NCBI RefSeq assembly: GCF_030409715.1
Contig: NZ_JAUFQI010000001.1
Coordinates: 2,840,501-2,904,500, forward strand
Direction: 5' to 3'
From: Reinekea marina
GTDB lineage: Bacteria; Pseudomonadota; Gammaproteobacteria; Pseudomonadales; Natronospirillaceae
DNA length: 64,000 nucleotides
Shown: positions 57,238 through 64,000 of the stretch, in pieces
How positions within the stretch are numbered: position 1 is the stretch's first letter
How the letters are laid out: every line of letters starts with the position of its first letter
The notes under the pieces: model-generated
What the model saw: the letters and a program-made list of their open reading frames with translations, nothing else
Told to the model about the DNA's origin: nothing
The model's database searches: none
Translations under genes and position numbers: made by a program

Positions 57238-59322
57238 ATGACTTCTAGTTCCAGCGGCGCAATCCGGGTATTGCTGATTCACGATACCCAAAATGAAGCA
57301 GAACCCTTAGCCAATGCGATTCGCAATTCAGGCCAAGCCGTTCGTAGCCACTTTATAGCCAGCCTTGATGAGCTGAACTCCGTTTTAGAATCCCAAACTT
57401 GGGATTTATTGCTTGCCAAGCTCAATACAGGAACCGTAGATACCTCCGCCGCCGTAGACGCAATTGTGCGTGACGGTAAAGACTTACCCATGATTGGCCT
57501 AATAAGCCAATACGATGAAGATATTATCGCCAGCGCACTCGATATGGGCATGGCCGATGTCATTATTGAATCCAGCGAGCAGCATTTAACCCAAGCCATT
57601 AAACGTGAATTTTCGGCATTAAGAGATCGCCGATTACTGCGCACCACTCGTGTCAGCTTAAAAGAAACTGAAAAACGCGTTCAATTACTACTAGAAAGCT
57701 CAGTAGATGCCATAAGCTATGTTCACGAAGGCATGCATATTCATGCAAATCCAGCCTATTTAGAGATGTTTGGCTACGATGATTTAGAAGAGCTTCAGTG
57801 CACTCCGATAATGGATCTGGTCGCCGGTAAAGAAATCAACACGCTAAAAGATGGCCTCAAACAGGTTGCTTCTAAAAATGAACACAGCTTCTCGACCGTA
57901 GGTAAGCATGCCGAAGGAGAAGAGTTTAAAATTCAAATGACCTTCTCTAGTGCCAGCTACGAGGGTGAATCTTGCACTCAAATCGTTATTCGTCGAATTG
58001 AAGCCGATAGCGAAGTACTGCAAGAAAAAATCAAAGAAATTAGCTCTCAAGATCTCGTTACTGGTTTGCACAACAAACTTTATTTTAACGAACAACTAGA
58101 CAGCGCATATCAAAAGGTGATTAGTGACTCGAAACGGTACTTAATCGCCCACATCGGAATTGCGAATTTCGCTGATATTAAAGTGAAAGCTGGCGTAGCC
58201 GGCACGGATGTAATATTGAAGCAAATCGCTCAAATACTCAGTGACTCTCACCCGAAAGACGCTCAAATTGCACGTTATGCCGATGACATGTTTGGCTTAC
58301 TATCTGAAAAATCTGATTTAGCCGCCGTCAAAGCTGAGATAACCAGCATGTTAAAAACGGCCAATGAAAACCTATACGATGTTGATGGTAAAACTATACC
58401 GGTAACCTTAGCGGCTGGTTTAGCCCATATAGATGAACAATGCGACAGTGGCAATAAAGCCTTGGTTCAGGCAGATCAAGCTTATAATTCAGCCATAAAA
58501 TCGGGCGAGCCAGTTTGCTATTTTGATAGATCCGATATCGCCAACCTGGCCGAAAATTCCATTGTAGCCAAAGTCCAACATGCACTAGAGCACGATGGCT
58601 TACGCATTCAGTTCCAACCTATTATGAGTTTACGTGGCGATAGCCAGGAACACTATGATGTATTGGTTCGCCTTAAAGATAAAGACGGTTCAGATATAAC
58701 GCCGGATGAATTCATCGATGCCATAGAAAACAGCGACATGAGCAGTAAATTGGATCGCTGGGTCGTTGAAAAGAGCTTAGAAAACTTAGCTTCGCACCGT
58801 GCCCGAGGCCACAATACGCAGTGCTTGATTCACTTAACACCTGCGTCTATTCAAGACCCTGCTTTTTTACCTTGGGTAAATAGCATCTTGAAAAAGCAAA
58901 AATTACCCGGAGATTCAGTCTGCTTCCAAGTACGAGAAGAAGCAGCATTAAGCTATTTAAAAGCCGCAAAAGCCTTCAGTAAAGGTATGTCACTGCTTAA
59001 GTGTCAACTAGCTATAAACCGTTTTGGATTGGCAGAAAACTCAAAACAGCTGATGAATCATTTAGATATTAGCTACGCTCGGGTTCATCCAAGCTTTGTT
59101 GAAGAGCTCACTGAAAAAGGCCAAGCATCGGATGAATTACAAGCCGTGCTTACCGAAATTCACAGCAATGACATTAACTCTATCGTTCCACAAATTGAAC
59201 AGGCCGAAGTTTTGGCGTCTCTATGGGAACTAGGGGTTAACTACATTCAGGGCTATTACTTACAAGCACCTCTTGATGAAATGGCTTATAACTTTGATGA
59301 CGAAGATGAAGAGGCGGTGTAA
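57238..59322 (+). CDS. fimX: FimX-type degenerate GGDEF-EAL protein
   Basis: 694 residues in the order receiver-like (8-120), PAS (about 145-260), GGDEF (270-430) and EAL (440-690). The receiver lacks the phospho-accepting Asp (LLLAKLN). The GGDEF motif is replaced by ADDMF (348-352), and the EAL motif reads DVL (474-476). It is thus probably a c-di-GMP binding effector rather than an enzyme, like Pseudomonas FimX, which controls type IV pilus assembly. It follows the PilZ-domain gene by 113 bases and ends in a terminator. Confidence 0.85.
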   Translation: MTSSSSGAIRVLLIHDTQNEAEPLANAIRNSGQAVRSHFIASLDELNSVLESQTWDLLLAKLNTGTVDTSAAVDAIVRDGKDLPMIGLISQYDEDIIASALDMGMADVIIESSEQHLTQAIKREFSALRDRRLLRTTRVSLKETEKRVQLLLESSVDAISYVHEGMHIHANPAYLEMFGYDDLEELQCTPIMDLVAGKEINTLKDGLKQVASKNEHSFSTVGKHAEGEEFKIQMTFSSASYEGESCTQIVIRRIEADSEVLQEKIKEISSQDLVTGLHNKLYFNEQLDSAYQKVISDSKRYLIAHIGIANFADIKVKAGVAGTDVILKQIAQILSDSHPKDAQIARYADDMFGLLSEKSDLAAVKAEITSMLKTANENLYDVDGKTIPVTLAAGLAHIDEQCDSGNKALVQADQAYNSAIKSGEPVCYFDRSDIANLAENSIVAKVQHALEHDGLRIQFQPIMSLRGDSQEHYDVLVRLKDKDGSDITPDEFIDAIENSDMSSKLDRWVVEKSLENLASHRARGHNTQCLIHLTPASIQDPAFLPWVNSILKKQKLPGDSVCFQVREEAALSYLKAAKAFSKGMSLLKCQLAINRFGLAENSKQLMNHLDISYARVHPSFVEELTEKGQASDELQAVLTEIHSNDINSIVPQIEQAEVLASLWELGVNYIQGYYLQAPLDEMAYNFDDEDEEAV

Positions 59323-59338
59323 CCACCAGCCTCTTTTT
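59311..59338 (+). terminator. Terminator overlapping the fimX stop
   Basis: GAGGC-GGTG and CACC-A-GCCTC pair around a TAAC loop that contains the stop codon, followed by TTTTT (59334-59338). Confidence 0.85.
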
Positions 59339-59342
59339 AACG

Positions 59343-60500
59343 TTACTGAGTTAATATTTCTTTATCGGTAAACCCAAGTAAATAAAGAACGCCATCTAGC
59401 CCTAACGTAGAGATAGCGTAATCTGCACGCTGCTTAACAATGGGCTTAGCCCTAAATGCGACACCCAAAGCTGCTTCAGCTAGCATTAGTAAATCATTTG
59501 CACCATCGCCAACAGCGACAGTTTGCTCTAATGCAATGCCTTCTTTCTTTGCGATGCTTTTGAGTAATTCCGCTTTTTTAGCGCCATCTACAATGTCGCC
59601 TTTAACGAGGCCCGTCACTTTCCCATCGCTGATATCAAGCTGATTGGCATGAACATAATCAAACCCTAGCTTTTCTTGTAAGTATTGACCAAAGTAATTA
59701 AACCCACCTGAGAGAATGGCTGTTTTAATGCCAAAAGCTTTCAGTGTTTTCATTAACCGCTCAGCCCCTTCAGTTACGGGTAAGTTCTGGGCTATTTCAG
59801 CCAACACGGATTCATCCAAGCCTTTAAGCAACGCCATACGTTGCTTAAAGCTTTCTTGGAAATCTATGTCACCTTGCATAGCCGATTCGGTGATTGCTGC
59901 GACCTGATCACCGATTCCAGCGGCCTTGGCTAGCTCGTCTATCACTTCGGCTTCAATAAGGGTTGAATCCATATCAAAACAGGCTAGCCGTTTACGGGTT
60001 CGGTGTGCCGATGCTGGTTGAATGGCAACATCGAACGGCAAATTAGCCGTGTGTTCTAAAAAAGCTTGTTTTAACTCGTTTACATTGGCTATCTTTCCGC
60101 AAAGTGCCATTTCATAGGCACAAACAGAAGGGTTATTAGGCTCTGTTAATTGAGTAGTTTTTTGAATGCTCAGCCCTTGCTGTGACACTTCATGTTCAAT
60201 GTGACTCAACATTTCTGGGGAAATTTCACGTGCGAGTACTGTTAATACCCATTGCTCATTTGTTTCAACTTCGGCATCTGCGCGGTTAATGTCCAAACCA
60301 AGCGCTGAAACGGCCGCTGAAATTCTGGACCATTGCAGTTCGTCACACGAAATTAACGCGTGGAAATTAAAAATGGAATGATCTGAATATTGGTTTAAGT
60401 TCTGAAGGGTAATTGCTTCATCAGCCAATATTTGGCCAATGGCAGCGATCAGACCGGGCCGATCTGATCCGCTGATTTGCATCATGAGTAAAGTACTCAA
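59343..60500 (-). CDS. serB: Phosphoserine phosphatase SerB with ACT domains
   Basis: Last step of serine synthesis. 385 residues. The N-terminal 165 residues contain ACT-like regulatory repeats (MQISGSDRPGLIAAIGQ). The HAD domain has DMDST (176-180), the Ser motif in LSGGFNYFG and the metal-binding GDGANDLLML. The start appears to be TTG 60500 with GGGAG eight bases before; ATG five codons later is the alternative. A 59-codon gene lies 21 bases upstream on the same strand. Confidence 0.94.
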   Translation of the reverse strand: MSTLLMMQISGSDRPGLIAAIGQILADEAITLQNLNQYSDHSIFNFHALISCDELQWSRISAAVSALGLDINRADAEVETNEQWVLTVLAREISPEMLSHIEHEVSQQGLSIQKTTQLTEPNNPSVCAYEMALCGKIANVNELKQAFLEHTANLPFDVAIQPASAHRTRKRLACFDMDSTLIEAEVIDELAKAAGIGDQVAAITESAMQGDIDFQESFKQRMALLKGLDESVLAEIAQNLPVTEGAERLMKTLKAFGIKTAILSGGFNYFGQYLQEKLGFDYVHANQLDISDGKVTGLVKGDIVDGAKKAELLKSIAKKEGIALEQTVAVGDGANDLLMLAEAALGVAFRAKPIVKQRADYAISTLGLDGVLYLLGFTDKEILTQ

Positions 60501-60521
60501 CAGGGAATCTCCCGCAGATGA

Positions 60522-60701
60522 TTATTTTTTAACCGATTCGAGAGATTCTAATGCTGCATCGGCAACATCTTGCAATTCGATGATTAAATCTTCAGTTTCG
60601 TGCGTAGACAATGCACGCACTCGATCACGTGGGCTCATTAAAAACAGCCCTTTTTTTAAGGCCAGTAATTGTTCTTCTAGTTTCTTAACTGAGTCGCTCA
60701 T
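60522..60701 (-). CDS. Small hypothetical protein upstream of serB
   Basis: A 59-residue frame from ATG 60701 begins MSDSVKKLEEQLLALKKGL and ends SLESVKK, followed by TAA. GAGGAAGG lies in the ribosome-binding position. The composition is helical, acidic/basic amphipathic, without Cys; no family recognised. The 21-base gap to serB suggests an operon. An opposite-strand frame here is unlikely because this one has the better start signals. Confidence 0.6.
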   Translation of the reverse strand: MSDSVKKLEEQLLALKKGLFLMSPRDRVRALSTHETEDLIIELQDVADAALESLESVKK

Positions 60702-60838
60702 GCGCCTTCCTCATTTTTTTATGAAATCGTGTGATACTTTACAGTGATTTTTTGCCTCAAGCCATTTAACATGGCGTAAACATTCACCGCACGCTTGTGT
60801 ATCGCTATTGTATCGACTGAGTTTAATATATCCACTAC

Positions 60839-62155
60839 ATGAATAATCTAAAATGGCTTTTTCAACCCATAATGGCCTTTGCGCTGGCATTGTTAGTGAT
60901 CATCAACCTACTTTTGGTGGTTTTTTGGTACAAGCCACTGACGCAAAGCTTATCCGCATCAAATAATCAACTCGGTGAAAGTTTAGCGAGAACGTTATCA
61001 TTCGAGACTGCCTCGCTACTCCACAAGAACGATCGATTAGGCATCAGCCAAGTATTAAATCGATACGCAGATGAACCTGCCGTGTTCCTTGCCGCCATTG
61101 ATTCCCAAGAAGCCGATATTCGGCTTACGTCCAGAGACAAAAACCAAACCGTTGCCATAGAAAAATACCGTTTCCCTATTCATTTTGGTGACGAATTGAT
61201 GGGTCATGCCGATATAGAACTCAACATCAACGATACCGCTTCATGGCATCAGCAAGCCGTAACCAGTTGGTTGTTGTTTAATATTATAGGCATCGGCGCA
61301 ATATCTGGTTTTCTATATTGGCGTTATAGGCAGGCAATCGCGGCTTGGTCTCCCTTAAAAACACAATTAGACGCTCAATTACCCCAAATTAGTCAACAGC
61401 TAACCGGGCGACCAGACCAACAAGTAAGCCAACTGATTCAATTACTGTCCGACCCAATGAGTCAGCACGGACAACTTATGAAGCACCTACAAACTGATTC
61501 GGCCTCCGATGATACTGAGCGTTTACTGGAGCAAGTGAGCCTCGTAACAGAAGAAGGCATGTATCAAGACGTCGCCTTACTCTCGATTGATTGCCAAAAT
61601 TGGGATGCCTTGATTCGAATCTACAACGCACAACAATTACAACGAATCTGGCGGCAATATGAATCGCTCATGATTCGCGTAAGTGAACTATACAATGGTG
61701 TGCTTTTACCTGACGGCTTCTCTATTGTTTTTGGCTTAGGCGAATCTGAAACTTTTGCGTTTGACTCTGTATGTGCAGCCCGAGTATTGCAATTGGCCAT
61801 AGAAATTATCGCTCAAGAAACAGAACAAGAACGACCATTGTTTGGCATTGCTGTAAGCGCTGGACCTGCATTTGTAAGTAAAACCTATAAACACGGCATT
61901 CCGCTTCCCCTAGTGACAGGTGACGCGGATCTTTGGTTACAGCAAGTCAAAGCTCTACAACCCATCAACCATATTTTGATGGCCGAACCTATTTTGCAAG
62001 ACGACGATGTAAACCAACAAATTGAAGCAAACCTATGGCGAGACGTAACTTTGCGAAACGGCCAGAGATTGGAAATTTGGGAGTTTGAACGCTTTAAAGA
62101 AAAGGACGACCTTTTTGAAATTCAGGCCCAAACACTCATCAAAACAAATAGCTGA
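60839..62155 (+). CDS. Membrane protein: Smp-like sensor joined to a cyclase-like domain
   Basis: 438 residues. A first transmembrane helix (about 10-30), a periplasmic segment of about 110 residues and a second helix (about 143-161) resemble E. coli Smp (YtjB), also encoded divergently from serB. The C-terminal region (about 243-420) resembles class III nucleotidyl cyclases: VALLSIDCQNWD with Asp251, and YNGVLLPDGFSIVFGLG with Asp292 where cyclases have GDG. Metal residues may be kept but other catalytic residues are not evident. The Rieske gene follows eight bases later. Confidence 0.65.
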   Translation: MNNLKWLFQPIMAFALALLVIINLLLVVFWYKPLTQSLSASNNQLGESLARTLSFETASLLHKNDRLGISQVLNRYADEPAVFLAAIDSQEADIRLTSRDKNQTVAIEKYRFPIHFGDELMGHADIELNINDTASWHQQAVTSWLLFNIIGIGAISGFLYWRYRQAIAAWSPLKTQLDAQLPQISQQLTGRPDQQVSQLIQLLSDPMSQHGQLMKHLQTDSASDDTERLLEQVSLVTEEGMYQDVALLSIDCQNWDALIRIYNAQQLQRIWRQYESLMIRVSELYNGVLLPDGFSIVFGLGESETFAFDSVCAARVLQLAIEIIAQETEQERPLFGIAVSAGPAFVSKTYKHGIPLPLVTGDADLWLQQVKALQPINHILMAEPILQDDDVNQQIEANLWRDVTLRNGQRLEIWEFERFKEKDDLFEIQAQTLIKTNS

Positions 62156-62163
62156 GGAACAAT

Positions 62164-62475
62164 ATGACGGAACTGTGCAGTATTCATGATATACAAGAAA
62201 GTAATTCGAAAGGCTTCGACAGCCCACATGGCGCAATATTTGTGGTGAAAAAAGACGATCAAATTTTTGTTTACAAAAATGAATGCCCTCACCTTGGGGT
62301 CAATTTAGAGTTTCAAGAAGACGTATTTTTAGATCAAGACGGAGCCTTAATAGAGTGCTCTACTCACGGCGCATTGTTTGAAATTGAAAGTGGAAACTGT
62401 CTAGCAGGACCTTGCCAAGGGGAGCATTTAACCGCCATTCCATTTAAGATAGAAAACGACTTAATACATGTGTGA
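62164..62475 (+). CDS. Rieske [2Fe-2S] domain protein
   Basis: 103-residue soluble ferredoxin-like Rieske protein. The cluster ligands are CPHLG (Cys41, His43) and CSTHG (Cys65, His68). Related proteins serve as nitrite reductase small subunits or dioxygenase ferredoxins; no oxygenase is adjacent, so its partner is unknown. AGGA precedes the ATG and the gene is closely linked to the membrane protein upstream. The following 205 bases to the next start show no gene. Confidence 0.9.
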   Translation: MTELCSIHDIQESNSKGFDSPHGAIFVVKKDDQIFVYKNECPHLGVNLEFQEDVFLDQDGALIECSTHGALFEIESGNCLAGPCQGEHLTAIPFKIENDLIHV

Positions 62476-62680
62476 ATAAACGACCAAATAATAAACTCCC
62501 ATTTATTATAGTTTGCGCGCAAAGCAATATTACTTAATAAAAGCCTTTCCGTGAATTTCATTCACTAATCATTCAATTAGGTCCTATTTTAGTCGACATC
62601 CTCTCTTCTTATTAGTTAAAGTCATTTTGAATCACTAGATTCGACATTTAATAACAACAATTAAGCAAGAGAGGAATACA

Positions 62681-64000
62681 ATGCAGTTCAACCCTAAAGC
62701 GTTAATTTTTGCCCTCATTTTACTTTTTGTGGGCGGTTTCTTAGCTCATCAAGTACAAACGAGCGCTGGCAATGTTAAAGTTAGCCATGTTCGTTTTGCT
62801 GGAAATGATGGCGTCATCACTCATGCACGTTTATATGTGCCGAAGGGCGTTTCTAATGAAAACCCGGCACCCGGCATCATCGCAACTCACGGCTACATTA
62901 ATTCTAACGAGACACAATCTGGTTTTGCCATTGAGTTCGCTCGTCGTGGTTATGTTGTTCTGGCTCCAGACCAAACTGGCCATGGGTATTCAGACCCTGC
63001 GGCATTCACGAATGGTTTTGGCGGCATTGATACCTTAGCCTACATGAAGACCTTATCTTTTGTAGACCAAGACAATATTGGCCTAGAGGGCCACTCAATG
63101 GGTGGTTGGGCGTCTCTTGTTGCGGCCGGTGTTTACCCTGATGCTTATAAATCGATTGTTATTGAAGGCTCTTCTACAGGCACCTTTGGAGCACCTGAAG
63201 GCACCGCGCAATGGCCACGCAATATTGCGGTCGTATTCTCAAAATACGATGAATTTTCAGCATTGATGTGGGGCGTTGAAGTTCCAACTGAAATAACTAA
63301 AACTGAAAAACTTAAAAAACTTTTCAACACAGAAGAAGATATTGTTCCTAGAAAAATTTATGGCGATATATCTTTAGGTACGGCGCGTGTTCTGCACCAA
63401 CCCGCTGTTACTCACCCTGGTGATCACTTTTCTCATGAGGCTATTGGTTATGCTATCGACTGGTTTGATCAAACCTTAGACGGTGCAAACGCTTTACCCG
63501 CCAGTGATCAAGTGTGGATTTGGAAAGAAATAGGTACCCTTATAGCGCTTTTAGGCATGGTCGTTCTGATTGTCCCTGCGGTCACTGCACTCGCCGAGCG
63601 TTCTCCGTTTAAGTCTTTAACTAATGCTTTACCTAAAGCACATGCCTTACAAGGTGCGGGTTGGTGGGTTGGCGCCATTATATTTACTGCACTCCCTGCA
63701 ATCACATTATTCCCATTTAAGGGCATCAGTGAAGGTCTCGGATGGCAAGCCTCTGCATTGTTTGCACAAAACATCACCACCCAAGTAATGGTTTGGGCGC
63801 TATTAACCGGTTTAATTTCGTTGGTGCTGTTTTCTTTGTGGCACCTATTGGTGAACAAGAAGACGGGGGCCACTGTGGCTAATTATGGCATCACGCTTGG
63901 CCAGAGTTTTAAAGTCGCTCAAGTATTCCGCTCATTTTTACTGGCATTATCGGTCATTGGGGTACTTTACAGTTCATTGCTTTTAGTCGATTTCTTTTTT
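62681..64000 (+). CDS. Alpha/beta hydrolase with C-terminal membrane region, cut by window edge
   Basis: I translated 440 codons from ATG 62681 (GAGAGGA upstream) with no stop before the window end. A signal-anchor helix (about 5-22) is followed by an alpha/beta hydrolase domain: ATHGYINSN oxyanion region, APDQTGHGYSD, and the nucleophile elbow GLEGHSMGGWA. From about residue 285 several hydrophobic segments follow (around 285-305, 326-345, 365-385 and 415-435), so the hydrolase is fused to a multi-helix membrane domain. The substrate is unknown. It may be an intact gene continuing past the window. Confidence 0.85.
   Translation, partial: MQFNPKALIFALILLFVGGFLAHQVQTSAGNVKVSHVRFAGNDGVITHARLYVPKGVSNENPAPGIIATHGYINSNETQSGFAIEFARRGYVVLAPDQTGHGYSDPAAFTNGFGGIDTLAYMKTLSFVDQDNIGLEGHSMGGWASLVAAGVYPDAYKSIVIEGSSTGTFGAPEGTAQWPRNIAVVFSKYDEFSALMWGVEVPTEITKTEKLKKLFNTEEDIVPRKIYGDISLGTARVLHQPAVTHPGDHFSHEAIGYAIDWFDQTLDGANALPASDQVWIWKEIGTLIALLGMVVLIVPAVTALAERSPFKSLTNALPKAHALQGAGWWVGAIIFTALPAITLFPFKGISEGLGWQASALFAQNITTQVMVWALLTGLISLVLFSLWHLLVNKKTGATVANYGITLGQSFKVAQVFRSFLLALSVIGVLYSSLLLVDFFF

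Noticed and set aside
60439..60747. 102-codon plus-strand frame opposite serB and the small gene
   Set aside because: It lies entirely over minus-strand coding sequence; the 59-codon minus-strand frame has the better start signals.

Overview
The window looks like a chromosomal segment of a free-living marine-type gammaproteobacterium. Gene order and protein content resemble Oceanospirillales/Pseudomonadales lineages (a Reinekea- or Saccharospirillum-like genome is my guess, not demonstrated). The evidence is the ispD-ispF-truD-pcm and ftsB-eno-pyrG-tilS-accA housekeeping blocks, and the psd / PilZ protein / fimX / serB neighbourhood known from Pseudomonas. No rRNA, tRNA, CRISPR array or insertion sequence was recognised.

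Layout. 1-12.1 kb is a minus-strand housekeeping run: pcm (cut by the window edge), truD, ispF, ispD, ftsB, eno, pyrG, tilS, a GNAT acetyltransferase, accA, fbp and a membrane diguanylate cyclase. 12.3-16.8 kb holds a luciferase-like oxidoreductase, a cobalamin adenosyltransferase, the divergent fpr/finR-like pair and azlCD. 16.8-22.1 kb is the accessory part. It carries small AT-rich minus-strand genes (nucleotidyltransferase, FMN reductase, P-loop kinase, orphan membrane proteins), many with GTG or TTG starts. It also carries three decayed gene remnants (HAD hydrolase, GNAT, kinase C-terminus) and one integron attC-like site. 22.2-32.1 kb holds ahpC, the ybbAP ABC system divergent from tesA, a sugar kinase / AGE-isomerase pair, and PBP1b with a TPR lipoprotein that may be its activator. 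32.3-41 kb holds a DUF4124 protein, DNA polymerase II, a cNMP-fold protein, SelO, and a copper operon (copA, copZ-like, cytochrome c lipoprotein, half-size GDT1 protein) behind a promoter with the MerR/CueR signature. 41-44.7 kb has two tandem acyl-CoA dehydrogenases with a PsrA-like palindrome upstream. 45-51.2 kb holds an HD-GYP phosphodiesterase, a PlsC-like acyltransferase, an orphan protein, an HDOD protein and psd. 51.4-55.2 kb contains a small orphan, proQ and the complete EF-P modification set (efp, epmA, epmB). 55.3-64 kb contains the PilZ-domain protein, a FimX-type degenerate GGDEF-EAL protein, serB with a small upstream gene, a membrane protein joining an Smp-like N-terminus to a cyclase-like domain, a Rieske protein, and a truncated alpha/beta hydrolase with a membrane C-terminus.

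How the genes work together. c-di-GMP recurs: one synthase (GGEEF with I-site), one HD-GYP hydrolase, one PilZ-like protein and one FimX-like effector, suggesting surface-motility control. Other coherent modules are EF-P lysylation, copper efflux, PBP1b activation, beta-oxidation and probable mannose-to-fructose-6-phosphate conversion. The less expected material is non-coding or decayed: structured leaders in front of the GNAT and btuR genes, a run of three palindromes between fpr and its LysR neighbour, and the remnants and attC-like site in the accessory island. I found no clear new multi-gene defence or secretion system.
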